NCBI GenBank assembly: GCA_007026445.1
Contig: VDMD01000002.1
Coordinates: forward strand, 1,054,001-1,118,000
Origin: Schizophyllum amplum
Taxonomy: Eukaryota; Basidiomycota; Agaricomycetes; Agaricales; Schizophyllaceae
Reading direction: 5' to 3'
Length of the DNA stretch: 64,000 nucleotides
Position 1 is the first letter of the stretch. Every line of letters begins with the position of its first letter. Positions 20,068 to 33,900 of the stretch are shown piece after piece. The position numbers were made by a program, and so were the translations under genes. Under the pieces are notes generated by a model. That model was not told the origin of the DNA. It ran no database searches and was given only the letters and a program-made list of their open reading frames with translations.

Positions 20068-20180
20068 TGTAAAATGTGGCTGCAAGGCAACTGTACAGTC
20101 AAATGCACGTGGCGATCGAGACAGATCCAGCTCATCGTAGTGAACGGCGCGCTCAGCATCAAGACCTCAAGACTTCAAAA
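20068..20180 (+). promoter_or_regulatory. RPL4 proximal promoter, all that is left outside the repeats
   Basis: Only 113 bp separate the last repeat from the RPL4 ATG. The stretch contains TGCACGTGGCGATCG (a CACGTG E-box-like hexamer within it) and an A-rich run just before the ATG. That it suffices for transcription is inference. Confidence 0.4.
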
Positions 20181-21553
<1,373 letters not shown>

Positions 21554-21848
21554 GCGCATTGTTCGACTTCTCATGTTGCTTGTCTATGCTGCACGTACAC
21601 TGTATGCTCCATGTTTTATATGACACATGCTGGACGGCGCTCGTCGCGTTCCGTTTTGATGCAACACATGGTGTGTGCCAGACGTCTGACGAAGGTGCCG
21701 AGAATCATTCCAGCAAATGTGAACCTTCGACAGCTGACTTCAGCCTGACTTACTGGAAGTACGAAATCTGGTAGGTGCCATTGATAATCAAGGATACACG
21801 GTCAGGTCAAGATCTACATAGGAAAGGTATCACAAGATTAGCAGATGG

Positions 21849-24551
21849 TTATGGTTGTCGCTGTATGTGATTCACGAGGGCCTCCCAATAATGCCACTCG
21901 TTCCCATCCACGCCCAGCAGCGCCGGATCTGTCATCGGTGGCGCTACCGCCCCCGTACCCGCTCCCCATCCTGAAAAGTCCCCCGCGCCGGACCCGCCCC
22001 ACGAGAACGCCGAGTTCACGCTATCCACCGGCGGCCCATTGCTCATCGTGTGCACAAAGTGGTCAAGCAGCGACTGCGCCTTTGACTCGCCCTCCTCCGC
22101 GGGGCTCCCGCCCGACACCGGCGAGCCTACAGGGTAGTCCGTGATTTGGTGCTGCAGCCGCTGAATCGTGGGCGATGCGGTCATGTTCGGCGGATGTTGC
22201 CCGAGCGCGGGAAATGTTGTGCGCGTGGGCGAGAACGTCGCGCTCGCGCTGGTGCCCGCCTGCTTCAGCCCGAGCAGCAGGTGCGCGGAGCTCTCTGAGC
22301 CCGCGGAGCCGGAAGAAGACACGTCGTGCTGCGGGGCCTGTGCCTCGACCTGCGACGCCTTCGTCTTGAGAAACTCGATGGTCTTGACCTCCCGACGCGT
22401 CGTCTCGTCCATCTCGCGCATGCCCTCGTGGTCCTGCAGGAACCCGTCAAGAATTTCGTGCATATCCTTTGCGTAGGGCCCGTGCGGCGTGAGCAGGAGA
22501 TAGATTCCGCTGATCATCGCCGTCTGGAACTCACGGTACGCGTTCGACAACGCATCGCGCGCCTCCTGCGGCACAGACTCGCGGAAGACCTTGCGCACGG
22601 CGAAGTCGCGGATCGCGGACTCGAAGCACGCGTGGCGCGAACGGTCGTAGCGGTCCGACTTAAGCCGCCGCAGTAGGTACGGCCGATGCAGGCTGGTGCG
22701 CACGAAGAGAATTTCCGTGATGAGCAGGAAACGGTGCGTCGGGATATATGGATGCGACTCGTCAAGCGAGCGGTCTGGGTCAAGCGCAAAGTGTGGCGGG
22801 AGGTTGGTGATGAAGCGCACGAGCTGGTCGTCGAGCTGCACGACCTCGTTGTAGTTCGGTGGCGGGTGCACGCGCTGGAAATGGGAGACAATCTGCCCGA
22901 TGATGCCCGCGAGGTAGTGGCGCAAAATGATGAACGTCAGCCGCGTCGGCTGGTTCATGGGCTGGATGGTCATAACCGCCGCGTTCGGCGCGTCATCGTC
23001 GACGTGCGAGGGCACCAGGGTGGACGTGTAGTCGTCCTGGATGGAGTTCGGTCGTCCCAAGACGAGAGCATACGAGCGGTCAGCGTGGTAGAGGTAGGAC
23101 CATATCCGCCGCCTGTATTCAACCAGGGACGCGTTCATGCCCATTGTGGATCCATCTCGGTGCAAGCCCAGCGCCTGCGCTGTTCTGACGGCGGCGCCCA
23201 GCTGGCTCCAGCATTCCGTTATGCGGCGGTCGAAAGTTAGAAAGCGGGCGCTCTAAAGAACGTGAGGCGCTGCGTTGCTCCTGCACAGCATGGCTTACCA
23301 GCAGACGAGTGAGCACTATGTCGAGGGAGTCCGGTTGTATGGCAACTGCTATGAGTAATGCTCGTCGCGCTTGCAAAGCGGTTAGCTTATGATGATCGGG
23401 CAACACGAGAGAGGGGCCCACAAGACCAGTAATATCGCAAAGACACCACGCGTCGATGTCGCGCGTCTCCTCCGATGCTTTCGGGGGCTAGCCGGGATGC
23501 TACCGCGAGGACAACGAAGAGCAGGGGCAGAAAGCGGACGTCGTTGGGATTGAAGGCGCCTTCATTGCCGTGCGCGCGTACAGATTCGTAAGCCGCGCGA
23601 AACTCTCGTTCAGAGATGGGGTAGCGAGTCCAGTTGCTGCAGGCGAGTGAGCGGAAGACAAGCAGGGATCAACGGCGACTTACATCGTTGCAAAGTAATA
23701 ATCTATGAGGACGTCAGACACGCGTGACGGCGGGAGCTCGCCCATAAGTTCTGATATCTTGTGTGGGGGGAGACCGCATTCCTGGACGAGCGTCTTGAAC
23801 TTGTCGGCCGCAGAGGACTCAAGGTCAGAGGAAGGCTTGGTTGGATCTCGGGTGTCTGGCTGGGGCGCGCCTTGATTTGACGTAATTCCAGCTTGACTGA
23901 GCTGCGTGGAGGGTCACGATAAGCGGTGGCAGACAGAGTGCGGCATGGGATGCACCTGATCTAAGAGGGAGTGGGGGGCGAGGCTAGTGGATGCGCTGCT
24001 GCCGTACCAGCGGCCGCTCTGGAAGGTGCCGCTGGTTATGTCCTGTTCCTCGTGGGCTTCATCGTCCAGGGTGGAGGACGGGTGGCGGCTGTCGGAGCTG
24101 CAGTACTGGGGAAGGGCCTGCTCGATGATGTGCTCGAGGCGAGCGACGCGGATATTGAGGTCCTGATCGGGCTTTCCTGGGGTATATGCCTTGCAGAGCT
24201 CGGGGACCTTGCGCGCTATGCACTGCGAGTCATATTAACGAGGGGGGAGGGGATGCCGTGGACGAGCGTACATGAGAACAGGGGACTTGTCTGTCACACT
24301 GTGGATGATTAGCGGAATATACAGGGGAGGGGGAAGACTACACACCTTTTGCTTTCGACGGTGGCACTCGGCGCAGGAAAAGCTGTTGCTGGTGAGGACC
24401 ATGGCATGGCATAAGGCAACGAGGCCACTTACCTGACCCTTGTTCTCTGTTTCTTGGACAGACCTTGTCCGTCATCGTCCTCCGTCTTCTTGCGCTTCGT
24501 GGAGATGGTGGGAGACGGGGGCAAGTGCTGTTCGGCGGGCGAAAGCATCAT
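21849..24551 (-). CDS. Zn(II)2Cys6 fungal transcription factor with MHR domain
   Basis: Nuclear DNA-binding regulator. The start at 24551 gives MMLSPAEQHLPPSP, with a basic NLS-like KRKK. Splicing three short exons then makes the binuclear zinc cluster CAECHRRKQKCDRQVPCSHCIARKVPELC (Cys spacing 2-6-5-2-8) and a linker helix (PDQDLNIRVARLEHIIEQAL) that would set dimer spacing. The large exon at 21849-23165 is the fungal_trans (middle homology) region: RRRIWSYLYHADRSYALVLGRPNSI, then HFQRVHPPPNYNEV and FLLITEILFVRTSLHRPYLLRR. The tail is Ser/Gly/Pro-rich and ends HYWEALVNHIQRQP. Exons between 23165 and 24000 carry the rest of the middle region. Target genes cannot be read from sequence; no adjacent pathway cluster suggests one. 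Confidence 0.9.
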
Positions 24552-24679
24552 AGATGAACGGACCATTACGGCCGATAACAAAATGCGCAAACATAAGATA
24601 ATGATTATTGACTCAACTTTCCGCCATCACATCACACTCCCACGCTCGCGTCTTAAGCGCGCCCGCCGTGTCCGCGCCA

Positions 24680-27298
24680 ATGGACACCAACGAAGAGCCC
24701 CCCTGGAAAAGAGTCAAGCTCTCGCTCGAGCGGCCCTACAAGTACGACAATGGAGACACCATACCTGTGCTCGAAGACATCGCCGAGAGCGGCGAACACA
24801 TCTACGAACCGTGCGTACAGGCAAAGCCCAGCGTCCTCCGCGCCTCACTCGCGCGTCCAGCCAGGACGATCCTGTCAAGAAACTAGGTGACAATCTCCAG
24901 AGAGTTTTTTTGGAACGCGGTCGCGACTTTTTTGAAAAGTACGATGAACACTTCCTGGAGAACGACGGCGCCGACCTCGAGGAACCCCAGACACAGACAG
25001 CAGAGGAGCTGGAGGCAGAGGAAGAGAAAAGAAAGGACAAGGAGAAGGACAAGGAGAAGATCATGCCATATGACGATCTAGTGAAGATGAGGCAGCAGAT
25101 CATGCCCGACCTTATGTACGTGCTATCCCCTTGCCTGTTTACTTGGTGCTTACAATGAACAGGGTCGCTCTTGGCGAGATGCAACAGGCTAGAGATCTGA
25201 TAGCCCTCCTCCTCGCATCTCATCCCGCACCAGCATCATCCATCCCCAATGACATCCTACCTCAACTGGGTCATCGACCACCTCCACCTCCACAACAGGA
25301 ACAGGCCGCCACACCCGATCTCCTCACCTCGACCATCGTCACCAAACCCCCATCCATCGTCTCTGTTCAGGCGTTCAACGCGCAGCTTGCCCTAGGAAGC
25401 AAGGACGAAGCCCTACGAAAAGCCTCGAAGCTCTTCAAGGACGCGTCTGAGGACATGGAACGCAGCCGAGTCAAAGAAGAGAAATACTTCCTTGACGGGC
25501 TCAAGATTCGCCGTGAGAACTGGGGCATGGTCCCCGCACCCCTCCCGCTATGGATGACGCAGGCGAAAGGGTCTGAGAGGACAGCGAAAGATCTCCTGGT
25601 ATGCTTTGGGTTGGAAGAATGTAAGCCATGCCACCCTCTGTCCCCCACTATCTCGTCTACCTCCGTCACTTTCTAAACGCGTCCAGCACCGCCCACATTC
25701 AGAAGACAAGCCATCGCGAACATGGGCTCCTACGAGTCTGACGCTGAACCGCTGATCTTCCCCCACCGACAACGAACGCGCCTGCGCGTGTCGCTTACGA
25801 CCACGACGTCGTCAGGTGCCCGAGTTCAATCCTATAACACCATCACGCACGTACCTCTGGCAGCAGCAAACTCGCCGACTGTACAGAAGGACTCGCCGAC
25901 TGCTCCACAGGACCCGTCGACACCGAACGACTCACCGACGCTGAACAGCCTGCTCCAACAAGCCCAGCATGAGATTGTCGACCGCGAGATGTTCTCCGTT
26001 CTAGTACGCGAAGCTGGCCACCTCCCCACCGCCGCCGCTCTCGTTCGAGAGAAGTTTATCGTCATCGAAGCCGCTCAAGATGTCTCCTTACGCTTCGATA
26101 TGGTACGTCCTCCCTGAACCTCATCCCCATTCTGAGTTCACCCCCTTCACAAACCCATCTCTTCCCTTCTCTCCAACACAACGCGTCCCTTGCTGACACT
26201 CCCCCAACTTAATCTTCGCTCACCAACACTCACCAACAGGTTGACAACGAAACCCTCCTAGCCAGCGCCCTCGCTACCGCCCCGATCGCTACCTCCCCCC
26301 TCGACGCTGGCAAATGCGACCTCATTTACTCCGCGCTGCAAGCCCTCCTCCTCCGGCAGCACGCCATCAACAAAAAGCGGCGTCTCGCCCCGCCCGGTAC
26401 CCTCGACGCGCACGCCTTCCTCAATCCTCTCGCGCACAGTACCTACCCCCTCGCGCACGCGCCGCCCATTCTGCAGCCCATTATCGACGTCCTCCAGTAC
26501 GCCGTGTTTTGCGACCGCGTCAAGCAGGAGATGACCACCATGGCGAGTGGTGTGGTCGGTGCAGGAATTGCGTGCACCTTGAGGTTTGATACCGTGGGCG
26601 AGGTGGGCAGGGAGCTGGTAAGGATGCTGGATTCTCGGGTGTTGGATCCGAGCCAGGCGCTGAATAGGCCGGTGGGCGGGGAGGCGGTGTTAGTGGTGGA
26701 TGGGAGGTGCGTCCGCTGGTAGCAGGTGGAGACTATCGTGGAAACTAAAAACGTTCGCATCTGCAGGCACTCGATCCGTTTCACATTCCACTCGCCGTCG
26801 ACGCTGGTTGCGCATCTTGCGCAGGCGGAGATCTCTATTGTGACTATCCCGCAGGTGCGTGTTTTGCTCATAGGTTCAAAAGGTGGCTTGCCTCTATAGT
26901 TTCAACCTCACACGCACATGTCTAGCTCACGCAACTGCTCGCCGACGAGGTCGACAAGTGCCTGCTCCTGCGCGTGTGCCAGATCGGCGAGGAGGCCTGC
27001 GCGTCTGTCAGCGGGACCTGGTTCGTCGACCTCGATCGATGTGTTGGGCGGTGGGATGGGTGCATACTGTGGGTCGACTTTTTTGTGCTCTGCCTTCTCC
27101 TTGACTCACAATCTTCGTAGGACGGTGAAGCTTTCATACCAAGATGGCCACGCCATCGACTGCACGGTGTACAGGCTGGACAGCCGCTCGCCAAAGGAAG
27201 GGCGCACGGACGTGTTTTCGAAGGCAGAGAAGGGGGCCCACACATCGTTACTTGCGTGGATAGAGAGCATCATTCAAGCCGCGCTGCAGGGATCTTGA
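24680..27298 (+). CDS. MED17: Mediator head subunit MED17 (Srb4)
   Basis: Scaffold of the Mediator head module, needed for RNA polymerase II transcription. The ATG at 24680 gives MDTNEEPPWKRVKLSLERPY, the usual fungal MED17 beginning. Next follow DDPVKKLGDNLQRVFLERG and FFEKYDEHFLE, an acidic/Lys-rich coiled region (AEELEAEEEKRKDKEKDKEK), IMPYDDLVKMRQQIMPDLM and ALGEMQQARDLIALLLAS. The middle part VSVQAFNAQLALGSKDEALRK leads to KIRRENWGMVPAPLPLWM, a block conserved in MED17 from yeast to animals. C-terminal exons include EIVDREMFSVLVREAGHLP and HSIRFTFHSPSTLV, and end IQAALQGS. About eight introns. The Pro-rich insert (HRPPPPPQQEQ) is lineage-specific. Confidence 0.92.
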
Positions 27299-27416
27299 GT
27301 GCCGAGTTCGTTGTATATACCCTTGGACTTCTGTGGGCTGGAGCGTGAGCGCGTGAGCGTTCGCTGGGCCACCGCTGCATGCAATTACAAGAGTTTCTAC
27401 AAGATCACAGCGAGCT

Positions 27417-28808
27417 CTACAAAAGCACGAAGAACAGCAGAGTATATGACAGCACGAGCGCCGCCACAGGCAAGCTAGGCACCGAGGAGTCGCCCGAGTT
27501 CGTCTCGCGATCAAAAGAAGAAGAAGCGTAAGGCGAGTCAGAGTGCACGAGGGTGTCGACGGAGCCCTTGGCGGAGGGAGGCAGGCTCATAGTCAGCGGA
27601 GACTGCCCGGCGCCTGCAGGGCGGCGAGAGGCAGAAGACGAGGAGTCGCCGGAGGGTTCTTCGTCGTCGGAGGCCGTCTTGGCTGAGTGTGCGTCTGCTT
27701 TGTCGTCGTCGCCTTTGGAGGACTTCTCGTCGTCGGACTCGTCAGATTTGCTTTTTGATGACTTGGGGGGCCGCTCGTCGTCCTCGTCGTCACCAGAATC
27801 AGAGGAGCCGCCTTTCTTATCTTTCTCGGAGTCACCGTGCTTGTCCGGGTGATGCGAGGGATGGTCATCATCCTCTTCGTCCGTATTGCGGTCCGCCGAT
27901 GAAGATCCCTTCAAGTGCTTTCCGTCTTCGTCACTGTGCTTGGATTTCGCCTCAGCGTGCTTCTCGCGGTGCTCGTCTTCCCTCTCCTTGTCTTTCTCCT
28001 TCTTCGAGTCGCTTTTCGTAGATCCAGAGTCGCTCTTCGTCGTAGAGCTGGAAGATGCCTTGCTGGAAGATGCCTGTGCGGCCGAGGTGTAGCCAGCGAA
28101 ACTCGCGGGCGCCTTGTCATCAGTGCCAGAGGCCTTGTCGTCGGGCTCGCCCGCGTCGTCAACCGAACTCGCGGTGTCGTCCTGCGAAGAGGACGCGGAC
28201 AGGTGTCCAGTGCCCCAGGGAATTTGACTGCCGTCCGGCTGCGCTGCCTGCTCGGGCGGCTGCACATCGCCAGATGGAGAGGATATCTGGTGTGTGTGAG
28301 TCGCAGAGCAGGCCAGCTCGTTTGTGGACGAACCGTAAAACGCGTCGTCCATTTTGCGTCTTGCGCGTCCTCGCCGTTGGTGAACTGTATAGGAGAACAT
28401 GTCAAGATGTATGCATGACCATCCCGACTGCGCGCACCTGGTAGAAGTAGATGGCCGAGTACGGGTCGAGCTCCGGGCACGTCCAGTTAAAGGGCGTGAC
28501 CAATGTATCCGTGCCATCAAGACCGGCTACAACGTTCGCGACGTAGCTCATGTTGTTGTTGGATCCCGACATCAGGTCTAGTAGGTAGAATTGTTGTCAT
28601 GCTCAGTATGCCCTTCCCGGAGGCCGGAAGACGCACCAATCGTGACATTCTTCCAACTATCGGTCTGATCTACATCCCACTTGATTGTGCAGTTCTCGCC
28701 CGCTTTGAAGACGTCTCCAGGACCCGGTGCGGTGGGCGTGAAGTTGGTGAGCGAGGCGGAGTCGGACGCGGCCAGCGCTTGGAGGTTGTGGAAGTGAGTG
28801 GGAGGCAT
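27417..28808 (-). CDS. Ser-rich Kre9/Knh1-like GPI-type cell-wall protein
   Basis: The N-terminal ~110 residues fit the Kre9/Knh1-like Ser-Thr-rich family: NFTPTAPGPGDVFKAGENCTIKWDVDQ, then SWKNVTIGASSG, LDGTDTLVTPFNWTCP and YSAIYFYQFTNGEDA. These form an Ig-like fold used in beta-glucan-linked wall proteins. A very long low-complexity stalk rich in Ser, Asp, Lys and Glu follows, with DDEDDERPPKSSKSKSDESD-like repeats. The last ~18 residues are hydrophobic (LPVAALVLSYTLLFFVLL), as expected for a GPI-attachment signal. No N-terminal signal peptide is seen with the ATG at 28808, which is odd for a wall protein; an unseen upstream exon or a different start is possible. Three introns lie in the N-terminal part. 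Confidence 0.75.
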
Positions 28809-29054
28809 AGTAGTGTCGTTGAAACCAGTTCAAACGTTTAAGATAGTAGAATAGAAAGGGCGGTGGTACCAGACCTCCGAAGATGAAAGATGAAAGATGA
28901 AGGGGAGAAGAGAGAGCGAAAGGCGAATTTCAACTGCTTTATGGCCGGCGTTACCGGTCCGAGTGCCGATGTGACGTCGCCACGGTCGGGCAGCGGACCA
29001 GCGGTTCCTGTCAACCACGACGATCACCCTCGTCCGCTGCCCCCGCTATCCAGC

Positions 29055-29913
29055 ATGCAGAGCATCAACCGATTCCTCTACGGCCCTACTGCAGAAGAGA
29101 AGGTCCGCGCCTGGCAGGCGAAGCTACGCCAAGAGAGCCGCCTCCTCGACCGCGAGATGAGGCAGGTTGTGTTCCCTGACCGCTCCTCCGTGGCGCGACT
29201 GACGCGCTGGCCAGCTCGACATCGCCTCCGGCAAGGCGCGGCAAAGCGTGAAGCAGCTCGCGACGAAGGGCGACGCGAAGTCCGCGCGCATCCTCGCGCG
29301 TGAGATTGTGCGGTGCAATAAGCAGAAGGACCGCCTGTCCGTGAGCAAGGCGCGCTTGGGGTCCGTGGGGCAGCAGTTGCAGCAGCAAATGGGTGAGTGG
29401 AAGGGCATATGCATGAAGTGGTGGCAGTGCTGATGGTGTGCGTGTGCTGCAGCGATGTCGAAGGCGACAGGCACGCTGCAAAAGTCTACGGAAATTATGA
29501 AGCTCTCGAACTCCCTTGTGCGGCTGCCGCAGATCAGCCAGTCGATGCGCGAGATGAGCATGGAGATGACAAAGGTGCGGCTTGCGTGTATATTTGCAGC
29601 GCATACGTTAACTTGTACGGCAGGCGGGGATTATGGAAGAAATGATGGACGACGTGCTTGACGTGGAGGAGGACGAAGAGCTGGAGGAAGAGGCCGATGC
29701 AGAGGTTGACAAGGTGCTCTTCGACCTCACGAATGGCAAGCTCGGCCAGGCAGGGGCAGTTGGCACGGAGCTTCCGGTACGTAACTATACGTGTCTGGTC
29801 GGGCGTGGGCTGACATGCCGCTGCAGGGTGCGCAGGATAAAGTATCGGCAGAAGAAGAGGATGTCAACCTGGAGAAGTACCGCCAGCAGCTCTCGGGTCT
29901 GCTCAGTGGGTGA
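29055..29913 (+). CDS. VPS24: ESCRT-III subunit VPS24 (CHMP3)
   Basis: Core ESCRT-III protein that polymerises on endosomal membranes with Snf7 and Vps2 for multivesicular-body sorting. The ATG at 29055 gives MQSINRFLYGPTAEEKVRAW, matching the family start; upstream in-frame ATGs from 28890 exist but add a non-conserved Pro-rich leader. Then come RQESRLLDREMRQ, the basic helices SGKARQSVKQLATKGDAKSA and RILAREIVRCNKQKDRL, and MSKATGTLQKSTEIMKLSNS. After IMEEMMDDVLDVEEDEELEE the acidic C-terminus ends EKYRQQLSGLLSG, the expected MIM-like tail for Vps4 binding. Four or five introns of about 50 bp. Length near 215-220 residues is normal. It is divergent from the Kre9-like gene, 246 bp apart. Confidence 0.95.
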
Positions 29914-30994
29914 TAGGCCCCGTGCAGTGTCCGCTGCTTGTCATGGACTCTGCAGCTAATTTGCCTTCTCTGTTCCTTCGTCTCTCACATGTGTAGGATC
30001 AACACTCTTGTTTTACTTGCGTACTGCCACTTGCCTCTTCCGCTCGCGTAGGTGCACCATCACGAATTCGAAGAGAACGTAACAGTCCTTGACGGAAGGT
30101 GCGCATTTAGTTGCAGTGCCACCCACTCGAGTCTAGTGGTGCTGCGTTCGTTTCACCGGACGCAGACGAATCGGTATACCGTAAGTGAGACCCTTGACTG
30201 CGCGGCTTATGAAGTTCGCTGACACTCTATTCTAGTGGTGTACGCGCGACATGCAAACCGGGTGAACTACTGTCAGACCCAGATCTCTTCGTTTGCGCGC
30301 GCGGCTCTGTGACGTGCGCCTGCGCCATGTCTGTCGCCTACAGGGCTCGTTCGCGTGCAGCTGAGTTTTTTGGGAGCACCTTGACGGTCGGTTGAGGGCA
30401 TTGAACCGGCCACCGCCGCAAATGCCGTGCCACGACTGCGACAAGGCACTGAATCTGATGGTCATCGATTTGTTCGGTTGTGTTGACGCTTACCACCACG
30501 CCTCCTTGCCTGTCGGACTCTGAGGGTAGACGGATTTTCTTCGAGATCCTATGTCGTACATAGCGTTAAGTACCGTACCTATACTTCTGAGCGTGGATAG
30601 AGCGGATCATGTTCAATGACGACGACGACAGAAGTGCTGATGGAAAGAAAGGAAGACGGGTCAGGAGAGCGCAGTTTTGGTGATGGGAAATAGTTGCCTG
30701 ATTGGGCGGCTGCGGTTGTACAAAAGCGAGTGCGATGAAATCATGGGTTCGCAGAGTCTCTCTCCATTTCCACCTCTCGCGTTCTTTCCCTCACACGCCC
30801 AGCAGGGCAACGACAACAGAACTCCCCACTGTATTCCGATCTCTGCAAAGGCAAGCAGCAAAAACATATTCACCAAAAACCCCCGCGGCTGACGCGTGTA
30901 CACCGCACCACAGGCATCATATATCGTCAAACCCAAAAACACATCGAAAACCTCCTCCTAACCCTCTCGTCCACCCGACTAGTTCACGAACGCC
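29914..30994. other. Intergenic: VPS24 3' flank and long SSD1 leader/promoter
   Basis: 1.08 kb without a supported gene. The last ~200 bp before the SSD1 start is rich in A and C and has no TATA box. Small upstream ATG-led frames occur (e.g. at 30677), so a long mRNA leader with upstream ORFs is possible but not shown. No repeat or RNA gene seen. Confidence 0.35.
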
Positions 30995-33900
30995 ATGCCT
31001 GACGAAGCCGTGGCACAGACCCAGCCGCTTCCAGCGAAGAGGGAGGACAAGAAGCCGCCGAACGCGGGGAACAACCGCGGGCCCAAGCGGAGCGCGTCCA
31101 CGTCTAAGCCTTCTTCCGCCGGCGGCAATTCCACCCAAGGCGCCCCCAGGCCGTCGTCGAGGACGAGCAACAAGAAGAACTCGACGTCGACGCCGGTAGA
31201 CTCCGGCTCCGAGACCGCTGGCAAGAAAGGCGCCGGGAGCGATAGCGGCAAGAAGCAGGATCAACGCAACAAGTCCGGCGGCGGCAATCGCGCCCCCGTC
31301 CATCGCAAGAGCTCTGGGTCCACCTCCGCCGGCCCCAAGGCGAACAACCCCGCCGGGCCGCCGCCCAACACGTCGCCGCAGCCAAATGCGGAGAGCGGCA
31401 GCGATGCGTTATCGTCGCTCCAACGTGTTATCAACGACCTCAAATCCAAGTCGCCCAACCCCAACCAGCAGCCGGGCAACGTCCCGCACGGCATCTCGGC
31501 CAACGCCCCCGTCTTCCAGCCTGGTGCTGCCGCGTTCCCCGCTAACTCGCTCGAGCAGAAGCATCGCAAGGCATCCTCTGTCGGTGCCGGCGCGCTCTCC
31601 AACAACTTTAACTCCTTTGCTCCCGGCTTAGGCGCGATGGTGGAGGACACCGAGGAGGGCGAGATTCCGGACAACCACTACCCGCCCTACCCCACCCACC
31701 AGCCCCGCTCTCAGTCCCAGAGCTTCGTCGCGCCTCGCTTCGCCGCTCTCGCCCAGCAGGAGCAGGATGCCCTCGGTCCCACCGGGCGTCCGCAGCTCGC
31801 GCCGAACTTCATGTTCGGCGCCCGCAAGCGCCAGGGTGGCCCCATGGGCCCGCTCAGCGAGGAGGATCCCGGTTTCCAGTTCCCTCAGCAGCAACAGCAG
31901 CAGCCTTTCCCATCGGACGTGCAGCCCAGGGAGCAGGGGCATCGCAAGGGGGACAGCCAGGGCGAGATCACGGGGATCATGGCCGAGCAGGTGTGTCATT
32001 TACCGCTTTTCTCTCGCTGTTTCTTATTGTCTTTCAGATCGCTTTGCAGAGTCAGATCGAAGCGCTTCAGCAGCAGCAGCAGGCACTGTACCAGCAGCAG
32101 CTCGCCTCGAACCAGGTCCTCTCGTTCCAGACGCCCGGCCTGGCGCCTGGACGTGGTCCGGCTCACCGCCGCGTACAGAGCACGGTGCCCATGGCCGGCA
32201 ATGGCTATGGCGCTCCGCAGAACCCCATGGGCCAGTTTGGCAACCTGGGGACGCTTAACATGGGACTCGATGGGCAGACACAGGGTGTGCCCCGCGGGCA
32301 CGGTCGTCGTCACAGCGTCAACGTCGTCAACAAGTCCGGCCAGTCATTCGGCCAGTTCGAGGGCTTCGACGACGGCTTCCAGCCGCCTCTTCCTCCTGGC
32401 GGACATTCTCGCCAGGCTTCTCGCGCCGATTCTAGCTGGCGTATCAGTAAGTCTTGCGCCTCACTTCTCTTGGCGCATATACTGACATCTCCTCAGATGG
32501 CGGTGTTGGCGGTGTTCAGGCCAACAGCGCGTTTGCCGCCGATCTCGCCAATGCTCAGGCTCAGCTGCAGAGCCTTCAGCAGTTCCGCCAGGCGGCAGGT
32601 GGGCACCACCACAAGATGGCGTCGTTCAGCTTCCCGAACATGCTGCCGAACATGATGGCGGCGAACATGATGGGCATCAACATGGGCGGCATCAACCTTC
32701 TTCAGCAGCAGCAGCAGCAGTTCCAGTCGCAGCTCCAACAGCAATCCAACCAGCCCCAACGCAAGTCCCTCTTTGCACCCTACCTCCCGCAGGCCTCCCT
32801 GCCGCCCCTTCTCGCTGCTGGGAAGCTCGTTGTTGGTATCCTTCGTGTCAACAAGCGCAACCGGTCCGACGCATACGTCGCCACGGAGGTGCTTGACGCG
32901 GACATCTACATCTGCGGCTCGAAGGACCGCAACCGGGCTCTGGAGGGCGACATTGTCGCCGTTGAGCTCCTGGACGTTGATGAGGTTTGGGGCACGAAGA
33001 AGGAGAAGGAAGAGAAGAAGAGGAAAAAAGAAGAGAACTCCGCCTATGACATGAAGAACGGCGCCGGCCGCAAGGACGACAAGAAGAAGGACGACGTCGA
33101 GGTCGAGGGCCAGGGTCTCATGCTCTTCGAGGACGAGGAGTGAGGTCCCTTTCCCCGCGTCCGCTACCGCTTTTGCTAATATCTTGTAGGGTCACCGATG
33201 ATGTCAAGCCTCAGTTCGCTGGCCACGTCGTTGCCGTTGTTGAGCGGATGCCCGGGCAGTTGTTCTCCGGGACGCTCGGGCTCCTCCGCCCTTCGTCCGC
33301 CGCGACTAAGGAGAAGCAGGAGGCGGAGCGCCGCGAACGCGAGGGCATCACCGGCGAGGAGCCCAAGCGTGGCCCCATCGAGCGCCCCAAGATTGTCTGG
33401 TTCAAGCCGACGGACAAGCGCGTCCCGCTCATTGCTATCCCGACCGAGCAGGCCCCTCCCGACTTCGTGCAAAACTCGGAGGCCTACGTCGACAAGCTAT
33501 TCGTCGCGTGTATCAAGCGTCACGTCAGTTTTTGCATGCTTCTTCATGTTCGTGTTGCTGACTCTGCCGTTAGCCTATCAGCTCCCTTCATCCCTTCGGT
33601 ACGCTTGTGGAGGAACTTGGTCCCATCGGCGACATTGAGGTCGAGACGAGCGCCCTGCTCAAGGACTGCAACTTCCCCACGGAGGATTTCGCGGACAATG
33701 TCATGAAGTGCCTCCCGCCCATGCCCTGGACGTAAGCACATTTTCTTCTTGGAGGTTGTCCGCCAACTGAGTGTCATGTATGCAGTATTCCCGAGCGTGA
33801 GCTTGAGCTGCGCAAGGATCTGCGCGCCGAGCGTGTCTTCAGCATTGACCCGGACACTGCCAAGGACCTCGACGACGCCCTGTCCATCAAGGCCAACGAG

